DNA of 64,000 nt from Arthrobacter rhizosphaerae (GCF_023062595.1 NZ_JALLAN010000023.1:1-64000), one strand, 5' to 3'; counted from the stretch's first letter, positions 50,837 to 58,893 are shown. Program-made: numbers and translations. The notes: generated by a model not told the origin, from the sequence alone.

Positions 50837-52000
50837 ATTAGCGAGCCAAGAATCAATGAGCGTATCCGCGTCCCCGAGGTGCGGCTGGTCGGCCCTGCAG
50901 GCGAACAAGTAGGGATCGTCCGTATTGAGGACGCGCTGCGTTTGGCTGCCGAATCCGATCTGGATCTCGTTGAAGTTGCGCCGCAGGCTAAGCCTCCGGT
51001 GTGCAAGCTGATGGACTTCGGCAAGTACAAGTACGAGGCTGCCGTCAAGGCACGCGAGGCCCGGAAGAACCAGACCAACACTGTTCTGAAGGAAATCCGT
51101 TTCCGTCTGAAGATCGACACCCACGACTACGAGACCAAGCGGGGCCATGCGCTTCGTTTTCTCGGTGCCGGGGACAAGGTCAAGGCCATGATCCAGTTCC
51201 GTGGCCGTGAACAGCAGCGCCCGGAAATGGGTATCCGCTTGCTTCAGCGCTTCGCGGATGACGTTGCCGAGGTCGGCGTTGTTGAGTCCAGCCCGCGCAT
51301 TGATGGCCGCAACATGGTCATGGTTGTTGGTCCGCTGAAGAACAAGGCCGAAGCAAAGGCAGAAGCACGCCGTGCAACTCAGCGTGCCGAGGCCAAGGCT
51401 CAGAACGAGGCCAAGGCTTCCGGCCGCGTAGACACCAGCGGAGACAACCAGGCTTCCCTGACGCAGTCGCTGGCCGATCTTCTGCCCGAAGGTTTCCTGA
51501 CTTCAGCTGATGAAACCACCGAAGGCGTTCAGCCGGAGGCAGTTGAAATCGATGGTGAGGACACTGTCCAGGAACAGCAGGTGTCCGCTCCTGACGCAGG
51601 GAACGAGGCCTCCGTGAAGGAAGCCGAATCCCCCGTTGACGAGGCGCCTGCCCAGGATGCTCCCGTCGCTGAAGCGCAGGCTGTTGAGGCTCCGGTAGCT
51701 GAAGAAGCTCCGGTAACCGAAACGGTGAAGAAGGAAGCAGTCGAGGCTCCCCGCCAGGCCGCTCCCAAGACGCCGGCTCCGAAACGTGAGGCTCCGGCTG
51801 CACCTAAGGCGCCAGCGGCCAAAGCTCCTGTTGCGAAGGCGCCGGAAGCCCAGGCGCCTGCTTCGGAAGCTGCTGCGGCTCCTAAGCCGGCAGCAGTACC
51901 GTCGCCGCCGAAGCCCGTGGCCCGGCCTGCGGCACCGAAGCCCGCTGCCAGGCCTGCAGCCCCCAAGGCTCCCAAGCCTGCGGGGAAGAAGACCAACTAG
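50837..52000 (+). CDS. infC: Translation initiation factor IF-3, with AUU start and long C-terminal tail
   Basis: The start is ATT 50837, 7 nt after AGGAG, followed by SEPRINERIRVPEVRL; rare AUU/AUC starts of infC allow IF-3 to repress its own translation. IF3-N covers about 5-80 (VEVAPQAKPPVCKLMDFGKY) and IF3-C about 85-175 (KEIRFRLKIDTHDYETKR, GREQQRPEMG). Ordinary IF-3 ends near residue 180-200; here about 190 more residues rich in Ala, Pro, Glu and Lys follow, with repeated AP/PKA blocks. The open frame from 50537 would add 100 residues and is not real. Operon with rpmI and rplT. Confidence 0.93.
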   Translation: MSEPRINERIRVPEVRLVGPAGEQVGIVRIEDALRLAAESDLDLVEVAPQAKPPVCKLMDFGKYKYEAAVKAREARKNQTNTVLKEIRFRLKIDTHDYETKRGHALRFLGAGDKVKAMIQFRGREQQRPEMGIRLLQRFADDVAEVGVVESSPRIDGRNMVMVVGPLKNKAEAKAEARRATQRAEAKAQNEAKASGRVDTSGDNQASLTQSLADLLPEGFLTSADETTEGVQPEAVEIDGEDTVQEQQVSAPDAGNEASVKEAESPVDEAPAQDAPVAEAQAVEAPVAEEAPVTETVKKEAVEAPRQAAPKTPAPKREAPAAPKAPAAKAPVAKAPEAQAPASEAAAAPKPAAVPSPPKPVARPAAPKPAARPAAPKAPKPAGKKTN

Positions 52001-52114
52001 TTCAAAGCTGCAGAGGCATTGCTTCCGCAGTAAGCAACCAGCATGCCGCCCCACAGGCGGCTGCTCGAAAGAACTGCAGACACTGTCTGCGGATACGTAA
52101 GGAGATCGGTTCCC

Positions 52115-52309
52115 ATGCCGAAGATGAAGACCCACAGCGGTGCTAAAAAGCGCTTCAAGCTGACCGGTAGCGGCAAGCTGCGCCGCCAGCAGGCCAACCG
52201 CCGTCACTACCTCGAGCACAAGTCATCGCGCCTGACCCGTCGCCTTGCCGGCGACAAGATCGTCTTCAAGGGCGACGCCAAGGTCATTCGCAAGATGCTC
52301 GGCATCTAA
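52115..52309 (+). CDS. rpmI: 50S ribosomal protein L35
   Basis: 64 aa, with PKMKTHSGAKKRFKLTGSGK and LRRQQANRRHYLEHKSS-type residues, complete to the C-terminus. ATG 52115 is chosen: AAGGAG lies 10 nt upstream and the core begins immediately. The open frame from 52043 adds 24 unrelated residues. Confidence 0.97.
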   Translation: MPKMKTHSGAKKRFKLTGSGKLRRQQANRRHYLEHKSSRLTRRLAGDKIVFKGDAKVIRKMLGI

Positions 52310-52426
52310 TTTCCAAGTTCTCTGGCTGATGCCTCCTGGCAGCAGTCAACTACCAAAAAGCCTTCTCAGGCCGGCCGGGTTTCCGGCAGTAGACGCTTGG
52401 GATCAGAATTCTAAAGGAGTACGCAC

Positions 52427-52876
52427 GTGGCACGTGTGAAGCGGGCGGTAAACGCCCACAAGAAGCGCCGGGTTATCCTCGAACGCGCCAAAGGTTACCG
52501 TGGACAGCGCTCACGCCTGTACCGCAAGGCAAAAGAGCAGCTGCTGCACTCGTTTGTGTACAGCTACGGCGACCGCAAGAAGAAGAAGGGCGACTTCCGT
52601 CGCCTCTGGATCCAGCGCATCAACGCTGCATCGCGCGCCAACGGCCTCACCTACAACCGTCTGATCCAGGGCCTCAAGGCCGCTGAGGTCGAGGTTGACC
52701 GCCGTATGCTGGCCGAACTCGCAGTGTCAGACGCCAACGCGTTCGCCGCTCTGGTGAAGATCGCCAAGGACTCCCTGCCTGCTGACACTTCAGCTCCTGC
52801 CGTCAAGGCGGAGACTGCGCCTAAGGCCGCAAAGGCCAAGGCCGCGAAGAAGCCGGTTGCCGCAGCCGCTGAGTAA
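52427..52876 (+). CDS. rplT: 50S ribosomal protein L20
   Basis: Early-assembly 23S rRNA-binding protein. ARVKRAVNAHKKRRVILE, the KGYRGQRSRLYRKAKEQ segment and the WIQRINAASRANGLTYNRL motif are complete. 149 aa, about 25 more than the core because of an Ala/Lys-rich tail. GTG start with AAAGGAG 7-8 nt before it. Confidence 0.98.
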   Translation: MARVKRAVNAHKKRRVILERAKGYRGQRSRLYRKAKEQLLHSFVYSYGDRKKKKGDFRRLWIQRINAASRANGLTYNRLIQGLKAAEVEVDRRMLAELAVSDANAFAALVKIAKDSLPADTSAPAVKAETAPKAAKAKAAKKPVAAAAE

Positions 52877-52913
52877 TTCAGGAACTGCTGGCAACAGCAA
52901 CTAAAGTTCTTGT

Positions 52914-53810
52914 ATGAACGAAACCGGGCGCCCGCAAGTCTTTCCACTCTCCAACCCCCGAGCTGATCGGGTGAGGGACGTGGCAAAGCTTGCAGGGCGC
53001 CCGGCCCGTTTAAAGCGGGAGCAGTTCCTTGTTGAAGGGCCGCAGGCCGTGCGGGAGGCCCTTGTTCTCCACGCCAAGCGAATTGCGGCCGGTGAGCCCG
53101 GGGTGGTGCAGGACGTTTTCGCGAGTGAGGCCTGCCTAGACCGATATCCCGAGTTTGACGAGCTCGCCGAGGGCACCAACGCCAGGCTCGCCACCGAGGA
53201 AGTGCTCGCGGCGATGGCAGATACCGTCAATCCACAGGGCATTATCGCTGTGTGCGGCTTCGTTGATGTGAGTCTTGAAGCGGTTCTCGAAGCCTCACCG
53301 CGGCTGATCGCCGTTCTGTGCCAGGTCAGGGACCCCGGAAATGCAGGAACAGTCCTCCGGGCGGCCGACGCAGCCGGCGCCGACGCTGTGGTGCTCACTC
53401 AGTCCAGCGTGGACATCTACAACCCCAAGGCAGTTCGTTCGACTGCCGGTTCCCTCTTCCACCTGCCGGTTGTGCTCGGTGTCGATGTCCAGGACTTCGT
53501 GGATCAATGCCGAAACCGTGGAATCGGAATCCTGGCTGCGGACGGATATGGCCAGCTGAACCTCGACCAGCTGCAGGACGAAAACGCGGCCCGCCGGCTT
53601 GGGCTGGGGGAGGGCCCCTCTGACTATCACCTGGAGCGGCCCACAGCCTGGCTCTTCGGCAACGAAGCCCAAGGCTTGTCTGAGGAAGAGCTTGCCCTCG
53701 CTGATCACCGGGTGGCCGTGCCGGTTTACGGGGCAGCTGAGAGCCTGAATCTTGGTACCGCCGCTACCGTCTGCCTCTATGCGAGTGCCCGGTCGCAGCA
53801 GCAGGGGTAG
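52914..53810 (+). CDS. TrmH/SpoU-family RNA 2'-O-methyltransferase
   Basis: 298 aa with an N-terminal L30e-like substrate domain (RLKREQFLVEGPQAVREAL) and a C-terminal SPOUT knot: LCQVRDPGNAGTVLRAADAAG (motif 1), FGNEAQGLSEEELA (motif 2) and AESLNLGTAATVCLY (motif 3). It is probably a 23S rRNA ribose methyltransferase; the exact nucleotide is unknown. It follows rplT after 37 nt, a common link in actinobacteria. A short hairpin closes the operon. Confidence 0.92.
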   Translation: MNETGRPQVFPLSNPRADRVRDVAKLAGRPARLKREQFLVEGPQAVREALVLHAKRIAAGEPGVVQDVFASEACLDRYPEFDELAEGTNARLATEEVLAAMADTVNPQGIIAVCGFVDVSLEAVLEASPRLIAVLCQVRDPGNAGTVLRAADAAGADAVVLTQSSVDIYNPKAVRSTAGSLFHLPVVLGVDVQDFVDQCRNRGIGILAADGYGQLNLDQLQDENAARRLGLGEGPSDYHLERPTAWLFGNEAQGLSEEELALADHRVAVPVYGAAESLNLGTAATVCLYASARSQQQG

Positions 53811-53814
53811 AGGT

Positions 53815-53834
53815 TTAGGCGGCTGGCCGCCTAA
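53815..53834 (+). terminator. Compact hairpin after the TrmH-type gene
   Basis: TTAGGCGGC and GCCGCCTAA form a 9 bp stem with almost no loop, 5 nt after the stop. No T tract follows. Confidence 0.5.
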
Positions 53835-53935
53835 CAGGGCTTGTGGCTTAAGCAGCTGCGGGGCCCACCTGGTGGTGAGTCCCGCATCTTGATGCGCCCC
53901 TGACATTGTGCCGTCAGCGGCTGTAATTCGATTGG

Positions 53936-54205
53936 TTATGTAGTGGTTTTGTTGCGGCCGGTGATCGCGCCATAGATGCCGGCCACGACGAGGCCGCCGA
54001 CGATTGCGAGGATCCAGGAACCAAGGTTCCAGAACTCCATCCTGCCACCGCCAAACAGAAGGTCGCCGATCCAGCCGCCAACAATCGCGCCGACGACGCC
54101 GAGCACAAGACTGGTTACCCAGCCCCCGCCGACCCGCCCGGGCATTACTGCCTTGACGATTGCTCCAACAATGAGTCCGAGAATGATCCAGCCTAGAAAG
54201 CCCAT
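53936..54205 (-). CDS. GlsB/YeaQ/YmgE family membrane protein
   Basis: 89 aa with three hydrophobic, Gly-rich helices: GWIILGLIVGAIVKAVMPG, VLGVVGAIVGGWIGDLLFG and ILAIVGGLVVAGIYGAITG. This is the transglycosylase-associated small protein family, often general-stress inducible; the molecular role is unknown. AGGAGGAG lies just before ATG. A clear promoter is found upstream. Confidence 0.92.
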   Translation of the reverse strand: MGFLGWIILGLIVGAIVKAVMPGRVGGGWVTSLVLGVVGAIVGGWIGDLLFGGGRMEFWNLGSWILAIVGGLVVAGIYGAITGRNKTTT

Positions 54206-54258
54206 TTCTCCTCCTACATATTCGTCGGGATTCCTTTACAGCTCCCGATTATGGCTTC

Positions 54259-54287
54259 AAGCTAACATACAGCCGGCACCTTGTCAG
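54259..54287 (-). promoter_or_regulatory. Promoter of the GlsB-like gene
   Basis: Minus-strand CTGACA (54287-54282) and TAGCTT (54264-54259) are 17 nt apart, about 55 nt upstream of the start codon. The rest of the 260 nt gap to the MFS gene shows nothing recognisable. Confidence 0.6.
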
Positions 54288-54465
54288 CAGACTTACTTTT
54301 GCCTGAACGGGACGCCGCTGCCTGCCTTCGTGGTGCATCAGGGAGTGCAGCACGGGCACGGTATTCCTAGCGGAAGCAGTACCGATGGTGCGGGTTATCT
54401 ACCTGGAACCCGATCTGGAGCGCCTCGACGCCTGACGCGGTCACGGACACGCACTAGCGGAAATT

Positions 54466-55713
54466 TCAAGAAGGCTGCGGGCCCTTCCTGCCTTGAGGCA
54501 GGCTAAGGGCCAGCGGCCTTTTCCGTTCCAGGAGGCCGCTGAGGAGAGCGACCCCCAAACCGAGGATGGCCAGCACTGCGCCCACCAAAGCAGGAGCCAC
54601 GTAACCCCAGCCCCAGGCGATGACGAGGCCGCCCAGGAACGCCCCGAGGGCGTTGGCAACATTGAGGGCTGCGTGGTTCAGGGATGATGCAAGCGAGGGC
54701 GCGTCCGGTGAGGCATCGAGGAGCCGGGTCTGGAGCGCAGGGATAAGCAGCGACCCCGCGGCGCCAACAACGAACACCATAGCGAACGCAGACCACGGCC
54801 AGTGTGCTGCAATCGCGTAGACCACCAGCGCCACGGCGATCCCCGGGAGCACCCAATAGATGGTGCCCATCACTGACTTATCCGCGATCCGGCCGCCGAC
54901 GATATTGCCTGCCACCATCCCCAGGCCGTAAAGGGCAACAACCACTGGCAGCAGCGACGCCGGTATCCCTGCCACGGATGTCATGGTGTGGGCAATGTAG
55001 GTATACGTGGCAAAGAAGCCGCCGAAGCCCACGATGCCGATCAGGATGGCCAGCCACACTTGTAGCCGCTTCAAAGCTCCCAATTCCCGGCGGATGCTCG
55101 CGTCCGCATGAGCATGTTCAAAGGGGACGTACTTCCAAAGGCAGGCGAGGGTAGCAAGGCCGATTATTCCTACCAGGACGAACAGCAGGCGCCAGCCGAA
55201 AGTCTGGCCCAGCCAGGTTGCGAACGGAACGCCGACCACATTTGATATGGCCAGGCCGGACATGACCATGGAGATTGCCCATCCCCGTTTTGTGGGAGCC
55301 ACCAGGGAAGCAGCGATGACAGCTGCGACGCCGAAGAAAGCTCCGTGCGGGAGCCCCGCGGCGAAGCGGGAAACCAGCATCGTCCCGTAGTCAGGGGCAA
55401 TGAACGATGTCAGGTTGGCGAGGCTGAAGAAGAGCATCAGCCCCATCGCCAAGTGCTTCCGCGGAAGTCTTGCACCTACCGCTGCCAGCAGTGGAGCCCC
55501 AATGACCACGCCCAGTGCGTAGGCCGAGATCAGGTGCCCTGCCTCTGGAGTGTCGATATTGAGCCCCCGCTCCACTTCCTGCAGCAGGCCCATCATGGTG
55601 AACTCCGTGACTCCAATGCCGACACCGCCCATGGCGAGCGAGAAGATTGCCAAAGCAAGCTGCCGGCTGCTGAGCCTCGGTTTGACGGCGGGGACGATGG
55701 TGACGACGGACAT
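54466..55713 (-). CDS. MFS transporter, DHA1/AraJ-like
   Basis: 415 aa, 12 hydrophobic segments. SLAMGGVGIGVTEFTMMGLL in helix 1 is characteristic of the AraJ/PbuE/YdhP-type MFS group, and ARLPRKHLAMGLML is the motif A loop. SRFAAGLPHGAFFGVA is the helix-4 signature. Likely an efflux pump for small compounds; the substrate is unknown. ATG 55713 is preferred, with AGCAGG before it; the frame start at 55728 is five codons longer. A hairpin formed by GGCCCTT/AAGGGCC lies across the end of the gene (54480-54512). Confidence 0.88.
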   Translation of the reverse strand: MSVVTIVPAVKPRLSSRQLALAIFSLAMGGVGIGVTEFTMMGLLQEVERGLNIDTPEAGHLISAYALGVVIGAPLLAAVGARLPRKHLAMGLMLFFSLANLTSFIAPDYGTMLVSRFAAGLPHGAFFGVAAVIAASLVAPTKRGWAISMVMSGLAISNVVGVPFATWLGQTFGWRLLFVLVGIIGLATLACLWKYVPFEHAHADASIRRELGALKRLQVWLAILIGIVGFGGFFATYTYIAHTMTSVAGIPASLLPVVVALYGLGMVAGNIVGGRIADKSVMGTIYWVLPGIAVALVVYAIAAHWPWSAFAMVFVVGAAGSLLIPALQTRLLDASPDAPSLASSLNHAALNVANALGAFLGGLVIAWGWGYVAPALVGAVLAILGLGVALLSGLLERKRPLALSLPQGRKGPQPS

Positions 55714-55851
55714 AAGCCTGCTTTTCAAGAGACGGCGACGGAAGGCGCGGCAACGGCACCAATAAATCAGATTTTAGCTGCTTCGGCATAACCCCGATGA
55801 AGTGGGGGGTATTCCCAGAAGGCTGAGCAACTGCTTCTCCATTGTCCCCCA

Positions 55852-55857
55852 TAGACT
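55852..55857 (+). promoter_or_regulatory. -10 element for leaderless NUDIX transcript
   Basis: TAGACT is followed by 6 nt and GTG 55864, with no Shine-Dalgarno sequence. Confidence 0.5.
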
Positions 55858-55863
55858 GATGCG

Positions 55864-56319
55864 GTGACTGGACTGATCAGAGTGGTGGGCGGAGCTATCC
55901 TCGATTCGCTTGAAGAACCAACGCGGCTGCTCAGCGCCCGCCGTACGTCGCCGCCGAAATTCGCCGGCATGTGGGAGTTCCCCGGGGGCAAAGTGGAAGC
56001 CGGCGAGTCAGCGGAGAATGCCCTCCATCGGGAGTTGAGGGAAGAACTCGGCATCGGGGTCCGACTGGGAGCAGAGCTTGACTCAGGACTGGAGGATGGC
56101 TGGCCGCTGAACCCGAGTGCTTCAATGCGTGTGTGGTTTGCCGAAATCACGGAAGGCGTCCCGGCACCTCTGGAGGACCACGACGAATTGTGCTGGGTGG
56201 AACTCGGTTCCGAGGCTCAAGCTCTTAACCTTCCGTGGATTCCGGCCGACTTTCCAATCGTGCGCAGCCTGTTGGAGGTGCTCACGCATGAGTTCCCGAC
56301 CCGAATCAGAACAAGGTAG
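55864..56319 (+). CDS. NUDIX hydrolase, MutT-like
   Basis: 151 aa single NUDIX domain. The box GGKVEAGESAENALHRELREELG fits G-x5-E-x7-REUXEEXGU in full (positions of Glu and Arg conserved; residues about 40-62). MWEFPGGKVE and a late WVELGSEAQAL segment resemble 8-oxo-dGTP pyrophosphatases. Being next to an SOS-boxed gene fits a nucleotide-sanitising role, but specificity is inference. The 3' end overlaps the convergent radical SAM gene by 14 nt. Confidence 0.88.
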   Translation: MTGLIRVVGGAILDSLEEPTRLLSARRTSPPKFAGMWEFPGGKVEAGESAENALHRELREELGIGVRLGAELDSGLEDGWPLNPSASMRVWFAEITEGVPAPLEDHDELCWVELGSEAQALNLPWIPADFPIVRSLLEVLTHEFPTRIRTR

Positions 56320-57469
56320 CCTGCGGGTGGCTTAACCGCCGAGCACGCACTCCTGTTCCGGGATCCGGTCCAGGCATGCTGCCCGCCGGATACTGGGCTT
56401 CCTCGTCCCTGGCATCAAGCGGGCCAGCCGGCTCATCGCCTGCTTTCTGAGTAGTTCCGGTCTCCATGTCTCTGTGGCTGAACCCAGAAGCGTCCGAGAA
56501 GCCGTGCAGCTTCTTAAAGTATTTGACGCGACCGGCCAGCCACGTCCGGTATTCCTTCGAGGCATACGAACCTGAGCCATACAATCGGCCGTATTTACCA
56601 GCGAGTTCCGGGTGGTGAGCGGCGATCCACTTCATGAACCACTCCCTTGTTCCGGGTTTCAGGTACAGCGCCCCCGCTGTAACCCCGGTTGCGCCGGCTT
56701 GCGCGAGAGAACTAAAGAGGTGGTCCAATGCCTCATCGCTATCGGAAAGCCACGGCAGAATGGGCATTGCCATTACTCCGCAGGGCAGTCCCGCTTCCCG
56801 CAAGCGCATGACCAGTTTCAGGCGTGCCCGGGGTCCGGGTGTTCCTGGTTCGATGGCCTCTGACAATTTCTCGTCCGTCATTGCCAGTGAGATGCCGATC
56901 CCTACCGGTACCTGCGCTGCGGCGTGTTTCAGCAACGGGATGTCCCTGGCCAGGAGGGTGCCCTTGGTGAGAATGGAAAAGGGAGTGCCCGAGTCCGCCA
57001 AAGCTCCGATAATGCCCGGCATGAGCTGATAGCGCCCTTCGGCCCGCTGATAGGGGTCCGTATTGGTGCCCAGCGCCACTTGATGGTGTCCCCACGATGG
57101 CTTGGCCAATTCCCTTCTGAGGACCTCGACCGCGTTGATCTTCACAACCACCTGACTGTCAAAGTCAAGGCCGGCGTCGAAGTCCAGATAGGTGTGGGAT
57201 TTGCGTGCAAAGCAATAAACGCACGCGTGACTGCAGCCGCGGTAGGGGTTGATGGTCCATTCGAAGGGCATCCGGGATCCGGCAGGCACCTTGTTGAGGA
57301 CTGATTTGGCGGCTACCTCGTGAAAGGTAATTCCAGCAAATTCCGGCGTAGTGACCGACCGGACCAGCCCGGCGAGAGGCAACAAAGCGTCGGACGTTAC
57401 GGCTGCCGGAGCGGCGTCTTTTCCTCCGTCTTTAGCAACCGGGATGATTGCCTGTGCGTCCCATCTCAT
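56306..57469 (-). CDS. Rv2578c-family radical SAM protein
   Basis: 387 aa. The SAM-cluster cysteines are C79, C83 and C86 in GCSHACVYCF, preceded by WTINPYRG. GTNTDPYQRAEGRYQLM and SILTKGTLLARDIPLL are typical of this SplB-related group. The C-terminal HxEL-like region (AAHHPELAGKYGRLYGSGSYA) is conserved. The substrate is unknown; homology to spore-photoproduct-lyase-type enzymes and a LexA box 9 nt upstream of the start suggest a DNA-damage role. In M. tuberculosis Rv2578c is counted among SOS-box genes (recalled, not checked). The last 40 residues are poorly conserved-looking. Confidence 0.88.
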   Translation of the reverse strand: MRWDAQAIIPVAKDGGKDAAPAAVTSDALLPLAGLVRSVTTPEFAGITFHEVAAKSVLNKVPAGSRMPFEWTINPYRGCSHACVYCFARKSHTYLDFDAGLDFDSQVVVKINAVEVLRRELAKPSWGHHQVALGTNTDPYQRAEGRYQLMPGIIGALADSGTPFSILTKGTLLARDIPLLKHAAAQVPVGIGISLAMTDEKLSEAIEPGTPGPRARLKLVMRLREAGLPCGVMAMPILPWLSDSDEALDHLFSSLAQAGATGVTAGALYLKPGTREWFMKWIAAHHPELAGKYGRLYGSGSYASKEYRTWLAGRVKYFKKLHGFSDASGFSHRDMETGTTQKAGDEPAGPLDARDEEAQYPAGSMPGPDPGTGVRARRLSHPQATLF

Positions 57470-57477
57470 AACCTCAT

Positions 57478-57493
57478 TCGAATCTATGTTCGA
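57478..57493 (-). promoter_or_regulatory. LexA box of the Rv2578c-type gene
   Basis: On the minus strand TCGAACATAGATTCGA differs at one position from TCGAAC-N4-GTTCGA. It starts 8 nt before the ATG, and TTGACT just upstream could be a -35. Confidence 0.85.
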
Positions 57494-57519
57494 ATAAAAG
57501 TCAAGGCCGGAAGTGATCC

Positions 57520-58161
57520 TCAGTCAGGAGAGCGCAGTTCCCACACGACATCGAGATGCGCGCTGACGCTGGATTCCCCGGCTTCTACCGTCAGCGAGTC
57601 TGCGGCCACTGCCCGTTCCATTTTTACGAGGGGAATCGGAATTGACGACGACTGTTGTGCAAGCGAAACCACCTTGCCAAGCACAGTGCCCGAGAGCGCC
57701 GCGTAGTGTTGCCCGGTTGCCAGGGCGTCCTTCCAGGCCGCTTCCCTTGCCCGCGCCTGAACGCCGGCAGGATCGGCGAAGCCGCGTTCCAGACCGTTGA
57801 GCCGCACATCGTTACCTCCGGCTTCAACAGCCGCGGCGATGGCTTCGGCGGAACGCCCGAAGTCACGAAGGCGCACTTGGAGAATGCTGCTTGCAATGTA
57901 GCCCGTCACGGTCTGGCCGTGGCCCTCCTGCCACACCAGGTCGGCCCTGACATTCAGGCCGGTGGTGCTGATATCCGCTGCGCCTACGCCAAAGTGGCGG
58001 AGCGCGGCTGCAATCTCCCCTGATAGCCTTGCCGCGTCTCCGTACGCGGCAGCAACGTCCTGGCGGTGGCAGTCAACGCCGATCGACAGGGTCAACAGGT
58101 CCGGCGCAGCTTCAGCGGTGCCGGTGCCGGTGACTGAAATTGTGCGGGGAAGGTTCTTCAC
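57520..58161 (-). CDS. SIMPL domain protein (DUF541)
   Basis: 213 aa. ISVTGTGTAEAAPDLLTLSIGV at the N-terminus and the STTGLNVRADLVW region are typical of SIMPL/DUF541 proteins. No signal peptide is seen, unlike many periplasmic members, so it may be cytoplasmic. The family role is not defined (oxidative-stress links have been proposed). GTG start; it follows the HEXXH gene by 2 nt on the same strand, so the two are probably one operon. Confidence 0.85.
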   Translation of the reverse strand: MKNLPRTISVTGTGTAEAAPDLLTLSIGVDCHRQDVAAAYGDAARLSGEIAAALRHFGVGAADISTTGLNVRADLVWQEGHGQTVTGYIASSILQVRLRDFGRSAEAIAAAVEAGGNDVRLNGLERGFADPAGVQARAREAAWKDALATGQHYAALSGTVLGKVVSLAQQSSSIPIPLVKMERAVAADSLTVEAGESSVSAHLDVVWELRSPD

Positions 58162-58163
58162 CG

Positions 58164-58655
58164 TTATGCCTCACTTCTCTTGTTGGAAGGGTCGCTTCGA
58201 TGGAACCGGTGCCCATTCCTGGTCACGTTCCGATTCCCGGTCCGGCGGCTGCCACGCGAGTCCACATAGCCACCAGCCTCGAGGCCCGCCATCCGTTCAA
58301 AGATGTTGCCGCTCCCGGCGCTTCCGGTGCGAAGGAACGACCAGCCGGCAGCGAGGAAGTACAAGGGAAGAAACGGCAGTCCGAGGCACCACGCGTACTG
58401 CGTGCAGTGCCGCTCCTCGTGCCCAAGAAGGACAGGGTTTCCCCGAACCTGCCCCGCGTCACCTCGGAAGAGCACCACGTTGCCGACGGCGAACGCCCCC
58501 GCAACGGGCAACCGGGGCCGGTAACCGGTGGCGATCAGCAGTCCGCGCGGTCCGGTACGGATACCGCATCGCGCGGAGCGTGCCAGCAGCAGACCCAGGA
58601 CGGTAGATCCATTGAGCAGGTTGGCAACCTGCCGAAGCCGTTGTGCTGGCGTCAT
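58164..58655 (-). CDS. Uncharacterised protein with HEXXH motif
   Basis: 163 aa from ATG 58655 (the open frame to 58790 runs into the pheS leader and lacks a ribosome-binding site). An HEERH motif at residues 79-83 lies in LLGHEERHCTQYAW, followed by a hydrophobic segment LGLPFLPLYFLAAGW (about 91-105) and ERMAGLEAGG with Glu120, a possible third zinc ligand. The region before it, GNVVLFRGD, is beta-like. This order recalls zincin-like domains such as DUF4157, but the match is by motif only. The C-terminal 25 residues are basic. Confidence 0.65.
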   Translation of the reverse strand: MTPAQRLRQVANLLNGSTVLGLLLARSARCGIRTGPRGLLIATGYRPRLPVAGAFAVGNVVLFRGDAGQVRGNPVLLGHEERHCTQYAWCLGLPFLPLYFLAAGWSFLRTGSAGSGNIFERMAGLEAGGYVDSRGSRRTGNRNVTRNGHRFHRSDPSNKRSEA

Positions 58656-58717
58656 GTGGCCATGGTAGCGAACATAGGAAATGGAGCAGCCAGTTCGGGC
58701 CAACCGCTGCTCTCTAC

Positions 58718-58893
58718 TAGACTGGGAAGGAGCGCGTCCCGGACGGAATCCGGTGCGCCCTGCCCTTTGTTGTTTTGCCGGGACCTTCATTGGCGCCGTA
58801 GAACAGCTTGTCAGTGCAGAGACTAACGCCGGAGCAACAGCCCCCGGGGCAATCAGGCACTGACGCCATCCGACTCGTAGCTAAGAACAGTAG
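58718..58893 (+). promoter_or_regulatory. Promoter and leader of pheST
   Basis: TAGACT (58718-58723) is a plausible -10, with weak TTCGGG 18 nt upstream, giving a leader of about 160 nt. No T-box, no Phe-rich leader peptide and no T-tract terminator were found in it. The function of the leader is open. Confidence 0.45.

Noticed and set aside
54384..54434. 16-codon ORF starting at ATG 54384
   Set aside because: No ribosome-binding site, no coding signal beyond its short length, and no regulatory context.
58724..58893. T-box or Phe attenuator before pheS
   Set aside because: No T-box consensus, no run of Phe codons in a short ORF and no T-tract terminator were found; only a plain leader remains.
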